Part shown: positions 19,293 to 27,205 of the stretch, piece after piece
Position numbering within the stretch: the first letter of the stretch is position 1
Layout of the letters: each line of letters starts with the position of its first letter
NCBI RefSeq assembly: GCF_025399795.1
Contig: NZ_JAODTZ010000013.1
Location: 62,001 to 126,000 of the forward strand
From: Streptomyces rhizosphaerihabitans
GTDB taxonomy: Bacteria; Actinomycetota; Actinomycetes; Streptomycetales; Streptomycetaceae
Direction of reading: 5' to 3'
DNA: 64,000 nt
Translations under genes and position numbers: made by a program
Notes under the pieces: generated by a model
Seen by the model: only the letters and a program-made list of their open reading frames with translations
The model's database searches: none
What the model was told of the DNA's origin: nothing

Positions 19293-20423
19293 TCAGTTCT
19301 GCGTGGGGCCCTGGTCGTAGGGGTACTGCTCCGCGCCGTACCGCTGCTGCGGGTGGCCCTGGGGGTGCTGCTGGGGGTACTGCTGCGGCGGGTGGGCCTG
19401 GCCCTGGTCGTAGCCCTGCTGGTAACCCTGGTCGTACTGCGGCTGACCGTACTGCTGCTGGTCGTAGCCGTAGCCCTGGTCCGAGCCGTAGGGCTGCTGG
19501 GGCTGGGGCTGCTGGGACGGGTACCCGTTGCCCTGATGGCCGTAGCCCTGCCCCTGATTGCCGTACGCGTCGTGGCCCTGGTTCCCGTACTGCCGGTCCT
19601 GGCCCTGGTTGCCGTACGACTGGCCGTGACCCTGGTTGCCGTACTGCTGGCCCTGGCTGCCGTACGACGGGTCCTGGCCCTCGTGGACCGGCGGCACGCG
19701 CAGCGGCCTGGTCGCGTCGTCCATGACAGGCGCGGCGGGCCGGGCGTAGGCGTCCGCGGGCTGGGCCTGGACGGACTCCTGGTACTCCTGGGGCGGGTTC
19801 TTCTTGGCCTTCGAACGGGCGCGCAGGAATTCGATGATGATCGGGACCACCGAGACGAGCACGATCAGGATCAGGATCAGCTCGATGTTCTTGTTGACGA
19901 GCTCGATCTTGCCGAGCCAGGAGCCGAGCAGCGTGACGCCCGCGCCCCACATCACGCCGCCGATGACGTTGAAGGTGAGGAAGGGGCGGTACCTCATGCC
20001 GCTGACACCGGCGATGATCGGCGTGAACGTGCGCACGACGGGCACGAAGCGGGCCAGCACCAGGGACTTGGGCCCGTACTTCTCGAAGAACTCGTTGGCC
20101 TTGACCACGTTCTCCTGCTTGAACAGGCGGGAGTTCGGGCGGGTGAAGAGCGAGGGCCCGACCTTCTTGCCGAAGAGGTAGCCCGCCTGGTCGCCGAGGA
20201 CCGCGGCGAGACAGATCAGCGGGACCGCCGCCCACAACGGGAAGTCCATGGCGCCCGTGGCGATCAGCAGACCGCAGGTGAACAGCAGCGAGTCACCCGG
20301 CAGGAAGAAGCCGATGAGCAGGCCGGATTCGGCGAAGACGACCAGCAGCAGGCCCCAGATGCCGAAGTTGTCCAGGAGCGTGTTCGGATCCAGCCAGCTG
20401 GGACCGAGGGCAAGCGTCATCAC
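19293..20423 (-). CDS. DedA family membrane protein with Q/G/Y/N-rich tail
   Basis: The first ~215 residues are a DedA/SNARE-associated protein: FAESGLLIGFFLPGDSLLF, GDQAGYLFGKKVG, the membrane-embedded basic motif LVLARFVPVVRTFTPIIAG, and a final helix (LILILIVLVSVVPIIIEFL). DedA proteins are lipid-carrier flippase candidates that affect membrane potential. What is odd is the C-terminal ~160 residues. They are low-complexity, built from repeats such as QQYGNQGHGQSYGNQGQ, and rich in Gln, Gly, Tyr and Asn with almost no hydrophobics. The composition resembles prion-like condensate domains. Start GTG 20423 or ATG 20420. Divergent from the YbjQ gene. Confidence 0.9.
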   Translation of the reverse strand: MMTLALGPSWLDPNTLLDNFGIWGLLLVVFAESGLLIGFFLPGDSLLFTCGLLIATGAMDFPLWAAVPLICLAAVLGDQAGYLFGKKVGPSLFTRPNSRLFKQENVVKANEFFEKYGPKSLVLARFVPVVRTFTPIIAGVSGMRYRPFLTFNVIGGVMWGAGVTLLGSWLGKIELVNKNIELILILIVLVSVVPIIIEFLRARSKAKKNPPQEYQESVQAQPADAYARPAAPVMDDATRPLRVPPVHEGQDPSYGSQGQQYGNQGHGQSYGNQGQDRQYGNQGHDAYGNQGQGYGHQGNGYPSQQPQPQQPYGSDQGYGYDQQQYGQPQYDQGYQQGYDQGQAHPPQQYPQQHPQGHPQQRYGAEQYPYDQGPTQN

Positions 20424-20562
20424 GGTTCCGGGCTCCTGAGGGGTGAGGGGAGGACGGCGGTCCTGTACGGCCGGCCAAAGCTATCAACGCAATGTGTCCA
20501 CGCCAGGTTCCACCCGTGACTCCAGGATGCACTGTGCGACGACTGGGACAAAGCTGTGGACC

Positions 20563-20928
20563 ATGGGTATCGATGAATACGGCGGCGGCCAGGGTCCCCA
20601 CTCGGACGTCCTGGTCGTGACGACGAACGACGTTCCCGGCCATCGCGTCGAACAGGTCATCGGCGAGGTCTTCGGCCTCACCGTGCGCTCGCGTCATCTG
20701 GGCAGCCAGATCGGCGCGGGCCTGAAGTCGATGATCGGCGGTGAGCTCAAGGGGCTCACCAAGACTCTGGTGGAGACCCGCAACCAGGCCATGGAGCGGC
20801 TCGTCGAGCAGGCACGCGCGCGCGGCGCCAACGGCGTGCTGATGTTCCGCTTCGACGTGTCGGAGGCGGCGGACGTGGGCACGGAGGTGTGCGCGTACGG
20901 CACGGCCGTGGTCCTGGCGAAGGAGTAG
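20563..20928 (+). CDS. YbjQ/UPF0145 family protein
   Basis: 121 residues of the heavy-metal-binding-domain (DUF74) family, a small pentameric fold of unknown function. Typical sequence: VLVVTTNDVPGHRVEQVIGEVFGLTVRS, then LGSQIGAGLKSMIGGELKGLTKTLVETRNQAM and GANGVLMFRFDVS. The ATG at 20563 opens the conserved part. An in-frame ATG at 20527 would add 12 residues. Confidence 0.9.
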   Translation: MGIDEYGGGQGPHSDVLVVTTNDVPGHRVEQVIGEVFGLTVRSRHLGSQIGAGLKSMIGGELKGLTKTLVETRNQAMERLVEQARARGANGVLMFRFDVSEAADVGTEVCAYGTAVVLAKE

Positions 20929-20931
20929 CGC

Positions 20932-20977
20932 GCATCGGTAAGGGGCGCCCGCAGTGGCGGACGCCCCTTACCGATGC
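20932..20977. terminator. Bidirectional terminator between ybjQ-like gene and tipA
   Basis: A perfect 16-bp arm, GCATCGGTAAGGGGCG (20932-20947), pairs with 20962-20977. Part of the 14-nt loop pairs further. It separates two convergent genes and probably serves both. Confidence 0.9.
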
Positions 20978-21050
20978 CGACGGCACCGCCTGCGCGACGG
21001 GCGGCAACCGGCCGGCCCCGCGCCCGTCGCCGTCACGGACACCTGCTGGG

Positions 21051-21818
21051 TCAGGCCTCCCCGGTGTGCCGGGCGGCGTTCGCCGTGATCGCGTCCCTCA
21101 GGTGCTCGGCCAGACCCGGCCGCATGGAGTCGTAGAACTCCTTGAACCGCTCGTCGGCGACGTACATGCCGCCGAGCCCCTGGTGGATCTCGTACGTGCA
21201 CGCGTAGAACCATTTGGTGATGTGCTGCCGGTGTTCCTCGGCCATGTCCATGGCCCGCTCGCCGTCCGGCCGCTCCCCGGCCTCCATCAGGGCGTCGTAC
21301 CGCTCGCCCCAGGAGGCCACCTCGGCCTGCATGCGCTTCCAGTCGTCCTTGGTGTAGCGGGCGGCGCGGCGCTGCGACTCGGCGTACGTGTCCGTGCCGC
21401 CCCAGCGGCGCTCGGCCTCCTCCGCGTGCGCCTCCGGGTCCTTGTCCCCGAAGACCTCGAACTTCTCCTCGGGCGTGAGATTGATGCCCATCGTGCGTGC
21501 CTCCATGGCGTGCTCCACGGCCGCGGCCATCTTCTGCAGCTTCTCGATCCGGGCGGTCAGCAGGTCGTGCTGGCGGCGCAGATGCGCGCGCGGGTCCGCT
21601 TCCGGGTCGTCGAGCAGGGCGGCGACCTCGTCGAGCGGGAAGCCGAGCTCTCGGTAGAACAGGATCTGCTGCAGCCGGTCGAGGTCGGCGTCGTCGTAGC
21701 GCCGATGACCCGCATGGCTGCGTCCGCCCGGCGCGAGCAGACCGATCTCGTCGTAGTGGTGCAGCGTGCGCACCGTGACCCCGGCGAATCCGGCGACCTG
21801 GCCCACTGAGTAGCCCAC
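21051..21818 (-). CDS. tipA: MerR-family thiopeptide-type regulator TipAL
   Basis: 255 residues, matching the thiostrepton-induced activator TipAL. The N-terminal MerR helix-turn-helix reads GYSVGQVAGFAGVTVRTLHHYDE. A coiled coil follows to about residue 108. The antibiotic-recognition domain begins at Met110 (GINLTPEEKFEVFGD), the position where S. lividans makes the short form TipAS from an internal start. From memory of TipAL, thiostrepton attaches at Cys214. Here Cys207 is kept (WFYACTYE) but residue 214 is glycine (IHQGLGGMY), so covalent capture is unlikely. GTG 21818 has AAGGAG upstream. The promoter is recognisably ptipA-like. Converges on the YbjQ-like gene. Confidence 0.93.
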   Translation of the reverse strand: MGYSVGQVAGFAGVTVRTLHHYDEIGLLAPGGRSHAGHRRYDDADLDRLQQILFYRELGFPLDEVAALLDDPEADPRAHLRRQHDLLTARIEKLQKMAAAVEHAMEARTMGINLTPEEKFEVFGDKDPEAHAEEAERRWGGTDTYAESQRRAARYTKDDWKRMQAEVASWGERYDALMEAGERPDGERAMDMAEEHRQHITKWFYACTYEIHQGLGGMYVADERFKEFYDSMRPGLAEHLRDAITANAARHTGEA

Positions 21819-21845
21819 TTCCGCTCCTTCCTCGATACGCCCTTC

Positions 21846-21876
21846 ACGATGAGGCCTGACGTGACGTGAGGTGCAA
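21846..21876 (-). promoter_or_regulatory. tipA promoter/TipAL operator
   Basis: On the minus strand -35 TTGCAC (complement of 21871-21876) and -10 CATCGT (complement of 21846-21851) are separated by 19 bp. That overlong spacer is characteristic of MerR-activated promoters. The spacer holds the near-palindrome CCTCACGTCACGTCAGG, which differs by one base from the perfect operator I recall for ptipA. Predicted start is near 21839, about 21 nt before the GTG. Confidence 0.85.
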
Positions 21877-21935
21877 GCCCGGAATACCGGGGGTCCGGGG
21901 ACGACGCCCGGGATGTTATGTCCGTTTCGCGCGCT

Positions 21936-21947
21936 TAGGGTGAGCCC
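21936..21947 (+). promoter_or_regulatory. Putative -10 element of a leaderless ClC transcript
   Basis: TAGGGT at 21936-21941 is 6 nt before the GTG at 21948, the distance expected when transcription starts at the initiation codon. No Shine-Dalgarno sequence precedes the gene. No clear -35 was found. Confidence 0.45.
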
Positions 21948-23234
21948 GTGACCCACGAAGCGGCTCCCCCGGGACCGGCCCTCACCCGGGCGACGCCCGC
22001 AAGGACCCTCCTGCCGTTGTTCCTGCCGTCCGTGGTCGTCGGAGCGGTCTCGGCCCTTCTCTACGTGGGTGTGAGCAAGCTGGCCGACCAGCTCAAGGAC
22101 GTGCTGTGGACGGACCTGCCGGACGCGCTCGACATCGGCGGATACTCCTCGCTCTGGATGATCGTCATGCTCACCACGACCGGCATCCTGGTCGGTCTGG
22201 TGGTGTGGAAGGCGCCGGGCCACGCGGGCCCCGACCCGGCCACCGTGGGGATCCAGGGGGAGCCGATGGCGCTCTTCATCCTGCCCGGACTGCTGGTGGC
22301 CACCGCGCTGATGCTGGCGGGCGGCCCGAGCCTCGGTCCCGAGAACCCGATCATCGCCACCAACGTCGCGCTGGCGTTCTGGGCGGGCCGCAGGTTCGCG
22401 CCCGCGGCGCCCGGCGTGCTGTGGGTGACCCTGGCCGAGGCGGGGACGATCGGCGCCCTGTTCGGCACTCCGGTCGCGGCGGCGCTGGTCATCTCCGAGG
22501 CGCTCGCCGGGCGGCAGGTGAAGGGCCTGCTGTGGGACAACCTCTTCGCACCGCTGACGGCGGCCTCGGTGGGCTCGATCACCACGTCGCTGATCGGCCA
22601 TCCGAGCTTCGACCTGGATCTGCCCCCGCTCGGTGATCCCGGCTGGGCCGATGTGCTGTCCGCCCTCGTGATCGCCTCCGCGGCGGCGGTGCTCGGCATG
22701 GCCGCCGTCTACGTGTTCCCCTACGTCCACAAGGTGTTCTCGCTCCTGCGCCACCCCATGATCGCCCTACCCGTCGGCGGGCTCGTCCTCGGCCTACTGG
22801 GCTGTCTGGGCGGGCCGCTCACGCTGTTCAAGGGCCTGGAGCAGGTCGATGAGATCGCCCGGAACCCGGACGCCTACTCGGCGGGCCGGTACGCTCTGAT
22901 GGCCGTGGTGAAGCTGGCCGCGCTGGTCGTCGCGACGTCCTGCGGGTTCCGGGGCGGCCGGATCTTCCCGGCCGTCTTCGCCGGTGCCTCGTTCGGTCTG
23001 TGCGCCCACGCGCTCGTGTCCTCGGTCCCGGCGTCGCTGGGCCTGGCCGCCGGAGTGCTGGGCGTGCTCCTCGCGACCACCCGGCAGGGCTGGGTGAGCC
23101 TGTTCACGGCCGCCGTCCTGGTGTCCTCGCCCACGATCATCGCCCTGCTCTGCATCGCCTCGCTGCCGGCCTGGCTTCTGGTGACCGGACGGCCGCAGCT
23201 GCAACTGCGCGAGGACGGAAGTTCGGTCCGGTGA
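21948..23234 (+). CDS. ClC-family chloride/proton transporter
   Basis: 428 residues with about eleven hydrophobic segments. ClC selectivity motifs are recognisable: GPSLGPENPI corresponds to the G-x-E-G-P loop with the gating glutamate kept, and GGRIFPAVFAGASFG is the G-x-F-x-P loop. The first loop (GSGIP in most members) is degenerate. No CBS domains follow. Glutamate decarboxylase starts 79 nt downstream. In E. coli a ClC antiporter shunts charge during amino-acid-decarboxylase acid resistance, so the two probably work together. Divergent from tipA. Confidence 0.87.
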   Translation: MTHEAAPPGPALTRATPARTLLPLFLPSVVVGAVSALLYVGVSKLADQLKDVLWTDLPDALDIGGYSSLWMIVMLTTTGILVGLVVWKAPGHAGPDPATVGIQGEPMALFILPGLLVATALMLAGGPSLGPENPIIATNVALAFWAGRRFAPAAPGVLWVTLAEAGTIGALFGTPVAAALVISEALAGRQVKGLLWDNLFAPLTAASVGSITTSLIGHPSFDLDLPPLGDPGWADVLSALVIASAAAVLGMAAVYVFPYVHKVFSLLRHPMIALPVGGLVLGLLGCLGGPLTLFKGLEQVDEIARNPDAYSAGRYALMAVVKLAALVVATSCGFRGGRIFPAVFAGASFGLCAHALVSSVPASLGLAAGVLGVLLATTRQGWVSLFTAAVLVSSPTIIALLCIASLPAWLLVTGRPQLQLREDGSSVR

Positions 23235-23312
23235 ACCGACGGGTGGCCTTCATCCGATGAAGCAGATGAACCAAAGGGACGCGCCGTCCCGCTGAAGCGT
23301 TGGGAGAAGCCC

Positions 23313-24719
23313 ATGCCGCTCCACCAGGGCCACCAGAAGCCCGATGACCGCCCGCTCTCCGTCAATCCGTTCTACGGCGAGACCAATCCGGTCAGCGGCA
23401 TGGTCGAGGCGCCGCCGAAGCACCGCCTCCCGGACGGCCCGCTGCCGCCCACGACCGCGCTCCAACTCGTCCACGACGAACTCATGCTGGACGGGAACTC
23501 CCGGCTGAACCTGGCCACCTTCGTCACCACCTGGATGGAACCGCAGGCCGGGGTCCTGATGGCGGAGTGCCGGGACAAGAACATGATCGACAAGGACGAG
23601 TACCCCCGCACGGCCGAGCTGGAGCGGCGCTGCGTCTCGATGCTCGCCGACCTGTGGAACGCGCCGGATCCGTCGGCCGCGGTGGGCTGTTCCACGACCG
23701 GGTCGAGCGAGGCGTGCATGCTCGCCGGCATGGCGCTGAAGCGGCGCTGGACGCAGCGCAACGCGGACCGCTACCCGGGCGCGCGGCCCAACCTGATCAT
23801 GGGCGTGAACGTCCAGGTGTGCTGGGAGAAGTTCTGCAACTTCTGGGAGGTCGAGGCCCGCCAGATCCCCATGGAGGGCGACCGGTTCCACCTCGACCCC
23901 GAGGCGGCGGCGGAGCTGTGCGACGAGAACACGATCGGGGTCGTCGGCATCCTCGGCTCCACCTTCGACGGGTCGTACGAGCCGATCGAGGAGCTGTGCG
24001 CGGCGCTGGACCGGCTCCAGGAGCGCACCGGCCTCGACATCCCGGTCCATGTCGACGGCGCGTCCGGGGCGATGATCGCGCCGTTCATCGACGAGGACCT
24101 GGTCTGGGACTTCCGGCTGCCCAGGGTGTCGTCGATCAACACCTCGGGGCACAAGTACGGCCTGGTCTACCCGGGTGTCGGCTGGGCGCTGTGGCGGACG
24201 GCGGCCGAGCTGCCGGAGGAACTGGTCTTCCGGGTGAACTACCTGGGCGGCGACATGCCGACGTTCGCGCTCAACTTCTCCCGGCCCGGAGCGCAGGTCG
24301 TCGCGCAGTACTACACGTTCCTGCGGCTGGGCCGCGAGGGCTACCGGACCGTGCAGCAGACGACCCGGGACGTGGCGCGCGCACTCGCCGAACGCATCGA
24401 CTGTATGGGCGACTTCCGGCTCATCACCCGGGGCGACGAGCTGCCGGTGTTCGCCTTCACGACGGCCCCCGAGGTGACCGCGTACGACGTCTTCGACGTG
24501 TCCCGGAGAATGCGCGAGAGCGGCTGGCTGCTGCCCGCGTACACCTTCCCGGAGAACCGCGAGGATCTGTCCGTGCTGCGCGTTGTGTGCCGCAACGGCT
24601 TCTCGTCCGACCTCGCCGACCTCTTCATCGAGGATCTGACCCGGCTGCTGCCCGAACTGCGCCGCCAGCCGGGTCCGATGACCCATGACAAGGACGCGGC
24701 GACGAGTTTCCACCACTAG
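23313..24719 (+). CDS. gadB: Glutamate decarboxylase
   Basis: PLP enzyme turning glutamate into GABA and CO2 while consuming a proton. 468 residues, about the length of E. coli GadB. Markers: ETNPVSGMVEAPPKH, GCSTTGSSEACMLAGMALK, VHVDGASGAMIAPF, and SGHKYGLVYPGVGW with the Schiff-base lysine at about 281. The C-terminus ends in THDKDAATSFHH, the region that in GadB closes the active site at neutral pH through a terminal His. A GGGAGAA ribosome site precedes the ATG. It probably shares a transcript with the ClC gene. No glutamate/GABA antiporter is in the window. Confidence 0.95.
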   Translation: MPLHQGHQKPDDRPLSVNPFYGETNPVSGMVEAPPKHRLPDGPLPPTTALQLVHDELMLDGNSRLNLATFVTTWMEPQAGVLMAECRDKNMIDKDEYPRTAELERRCVSMLADLWNAPDPSAAVGCSTTGSSEACMLAGMALKRRWTQRNADRYPGARPNLIMGVNVQVCWEKFCNFWEVEARQIPMEGDRFHLDPEAAAELCDENTIGVVGILGSTFDGSYEPIEELCAALDRLQERTGLDIPVHVDGASGAMIAPFIDEDLVWDFRLPRVSSINTSGHKYGLVYPGVGWALWRTAAELPEELVFRVNYLGGDMPTFALNFSRPGAQVVAQYYTFLRLGREGYRTVQQTTRDVARALAERIDCMGDFRLITRGDELPVFAFTTAPEVTAYDVFDVSRRMRESGWLLPAYTFPENREDLSVLRVVCRNGFSSDLADLFIEDLTRLLPELRRQPGPMTHDKDAATSFHH

Positions 24720-24822
24720 CGAGGCTGTCGCGCCGAACCGGCTCGCGGCCCTCCGGGAGGAGCGGCGGGTGGCGGTGGAGGGCAGGTGGCGGTGGAGGGT
24801 GGGTGCCGTCGCGTAACGACGA

Positions 24823-24852
24823 GACGGTCCGACGGCATGCCGTCGGACCGTC
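24823..24852. terminator. 30-bp perfect palindrome between gadB and DinB-like gene
   Basis: GACGGTCCGACGGCA (24823-24837) is followed directly by its exact complement. It lies between convergent genes and is best read as a two-way terminator. Confidence 0.85.
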
Positions 24853-24898
24853 AGGCCTCAGGCGGGGGGCTCAGCCCCAGCAGGTGTCTCGCGGCGGC

Positions 24899-25447
24899 TC
24901 AGCCCCAGGAGGTGCCCTGCTCCTGCGCCACCAGCTCGAAAGCCGTCTTGCCGTCCAGGGACTCGCGGATGATGTCGGCGTGCCCGGCGTGGCGAGCCGT
25001 CTCTCGGATCAGGTGGAGGGCCAGCCAGCGCATCGAGACGCGGGCCTCGGGTGGGAACCAGGGGTCGTTCGGGAGCGCGAAGGTGTCGTCGAGGCTCGGC
25101 ACCGCGCGCAGGAACTCATCCGTCTCGGCGGCGACCTTCTCCCAGTACGCGAGCTGAGAGGCGACCGTCTCGCCGTCGGCGAGGACGAAGCACTCGTGCC
25201 AGTTCGACTCGTCCCGCTTCACCGCGGGCGACTCGCCCTTGGCGCGGGCCACCCAGCCCTGCTCGACCTCGGCGACATGCTTGAGCAGTCCCGAAAGGGA
25301 GAGTTCACTGGTGCTCGGCCGGCTCGCGGCCTGTTCCTCGGTCAGCCCGAGCAGCGACCGGCGGATGCCACTGCGCTGCTCCTCGATGAAGGCGAGCAGC
25401 GCCCCTCGTTCGTCGCCCTGCTCTTCCGCTCGCACATGCGTGACCAT
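24899..25447 (-). CDS. DinB/DUF664 family protein
   Basis: 182 residues, a four-helix-bundle protein of the DinB/YfiT-like superfamily. Many members bind a metal through three histidines and act as thiol-dependent transferases. Visible features are LSGLLKHVAEVEQGWV, with the first His, and WLALHLIRETARHAGHADIIRESLDG, with the paired His motif. Both fit a preserved metal site. Substrate unknown. Start ATG 25447. Confidence 0.9.
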   Translation of the reverse strand: MVTHVRAEEQGDERGALLAFIEEQRSGIRRSLLGLTEEQAASRPSTSELSLSGLLKHVAEVEQGWVARAKGESPAVKRDESNWHECFVLADGETVASQLAYWEKVAAETDEFLRAVPSLDDTFALPNDPWFPPEARVSMRWLALHLIRETARHAGHADIIRESLDGKTAFELVAQEQGTSWG

Positions 25448-25495
25448 GACCGGCCGCCTTTCATCGGGTCCTCCTGGCTGACACCGATGACGCTA

Positions 25496-25532
25496 CGGAC
25501 CCTTGCGGTCAGGTTCTGTCCGCAAGGGTCCG
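25496..25532 (-). terminator. Terminator after the aldehyde dehydrogenase gene
   Basis: CGGACCCTTGCGG (25496-25508) pairs perfectly with 25520-25532 around an 11-nt loop. It lies downstream of the minus-strand dehydrogenase stop and upstream of the DinB-like start. Confidence 0.75.
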
Positions 25533-25599
25533 GGCACGCTGAACGATCACGCGAAGGCGTCTCGGAAGGAAGGTCCGAGGGGCCAGAGGGCCAGAAGGG

Positions 25600-27060
25600 T
25601 CAGAAGGGGAAGCGGCTCCGCCCGTGCTGCACCGAGATCCACTTCGTCGTGGTGAAGGAGTCGACCGTCGTCTCGCCGTTCAGGCGGCCGATGCCGGAGT
25701 GCTTCTCACCGCCGAAGGGGACGAGGGGTTCGTCGTGGACGGTGCCGTCGTTGACGTGGAACATGCCGGTGTCGATCTGCTTGGCGAAGTTCACACCGCG
25801 CTCGATGTCGGCCGTGTGGACGGCGCCGGAGAGGCCGTACGGGGTGTCGTTGACGATCCGGACCGCCTCTTCCTCCCCGTCGAACGGGACGAGGAAGACG
25901 ACCGGCCCGAAGATCTCCTGCCGAAGCAGGTCCGAGTCGGCGGGGACGCCGGTCAGGACGGAGGGCTCGACCATGTTGTCCGTGGTCGTGCCCTGCAACA
26001 GGGCGGTGGCGCCCTCCGCGATCGCCTGCTCGACGACACCGGCCAGCGCGTCCGCCTGGGAGGAGTTGATGACAGGGCCGATCACCGTCTGCGGGTCACT
26101 CGGGTCGCCGGTCTTCAGCGTCCCGACCTTGGCGACGAACTTCTCGGTGAACTCGGCCTCGATCGAGCGGTCCACGAGGACACGGTTCGCGGCCATGCAG
26201 ACCTGGCCCTGGTGGACGAAGCGGCTGAAGACCGCCGCGTCGACGGCGTAGTCGATGTCCGCGTCCTCCAGGACCACCAGGGCGCTGTTGCCGCCCAGTT
26301 CGAGCACCGAGCGCTTGAAGTTCGCGGCGCAGACCGTGGCGACGTGCCGGCCGACCTTGTCGGAGCCGGTGAAGGAGATGACCTTCGGGACCGGGTGCTC
26401 GATGAAGGCGTCGCCTATCTCGGCGATGTCGGTGATGACGACGTTGAGGAGACCGCCGGGCAGGCCCGCGTCCTCGAAGATCTTCGCGACCAGGGAGCCA
26501 CCGACGATCGGGGTGTTCTGGTGCGGCTTCAGGACCACGCCGTTGCCGAGCGCGAGGGCCGGCGCGACCGACTTGATCGACAGCAGGAAGGGGAAGTTGA
26601 AGGGGCTGATGACACCCACGACGCCGACCGGGACGCGGTAGAGGCGGTTCTCCTTGCCGTCGACCGGCGAGGGGATGATCTTCCCCTCGGGGCGCAGCGC
26701 CAGCTGGACCGACTCGCGCAGGAACTCCCGGACGAGGTGGAGCTCGAAGGCCGCCTTGAGGCGGGTGCCTCCCAGCTCGGCGATGATCACCTCGGTGATC
26801 TCCGCCTCGCGCTCGTCGATGACGGCGAGCGCCTTCTCGAAGACCGCGCGACGCGCGTACGCGTTCGTCGCGCCCCACTTCTTCTGGGCGCGCTCGGCGG
26901 CGCGGTAGGCCTCATCAACCTCGTCGACCGTGGCTATCGTGATCGACGCCAGCTTCTCGCCGTCGTACGGGTTGAAGTCGATGATGTCCCAGGAGCCCGT
27001 TCCCGGACGCCACTCGCCGTCGATGTACTGCTGGGCCAGGTCGGTGAAGTAGGACGACAT
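25600..27060 (-). CDS. NAD(P)-dependent aldehyde dehydrogenase
   Basis: 486 residues of the ALDH superfamily, closest in feel to benzaldehyde/vanillin dehydrogenases. NAD-binding and active-site elements: VISPFNFPFLLSIKSVAPAL, FTGSDKVGRHVA, the general-base glutamate in LELGGNSALVV, and the nucleophile Cys288 in HQGQVCMAANR. The C-terminal PFGGEKHSGIGRLNGE is standard. The ATG at 27060 has GAGGGAG just upstream. A TTG at 27072 overlaps that site and is rejected. Substrate not determinable. Confidence 0.92.
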   Translation of the reverse strand: MSSYFTDLAQQYIDGEWRPGTGSWDIIDFNPYDGEKLASITIATVDEVDEAYRAAERAQKKWGATNAYARRAVFEKALAVIDEREAEITEVIIAELGGTRLKAAFELHLVREFLRESVQLALRPEGKIIPSPVDGKENRLYRVPVGVVGVISPFNFPFLLSIKSVAPALALGNGVVLKPHQNTPIVGGSLVAKIFEDAGLPGGLLNVVITDIAEIGDAFIEHPVPKVISFTGSDKVGRHVATVCAANFKRSVLELGGNSALVVLEDADIDYAVDAAVFSRFVHQGQVCMAANRVLVDRSIEAEFTEKFVAKVGTLKTGDPSDPQTVIGPVINSSQADALAGVVEQAIAEGATALLQGTTTDNMVEPSVLTGVPADSDLLRQEIFGPVVFLVPFDGEEEAVRIVNDTPYGLSGAVHTADIERGVNFAKQIDTGMFHVNDGTVHDEPLVPFGGEKHSGIGRLNGETTVDSFTTTKWISVQHGRSRFPF

Positions 27061-27115
27061 GTGCTCCCTCAATCCCTGTGCTGCCGAGGCAGTCCTTGGC
27101 CCGGGTCAGCAGACA

Positions 27116-27135
27116 TCTGATCACGGTCTGATCAC
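27116..27135 (-). promoter_or_regulatory. Direct repeat upstream of the aldehyde dehydrogenase
   Basis: TCTGATCAC occurs at 27116-27124 and again at 27127-27135, one helical turn apart and 56-75 bp before the start codon. The spacing suggests a regulator-binding site, but no regulator is identified. Confidence 0.4.
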
Positions 27136-27205
27136 ACGTCATCGTACTTGTGTTTCAAGGGAGTTGAAGGAGACCGGCGAAGTCCGGAGAAGCCTGTGGA
27201 CACTC

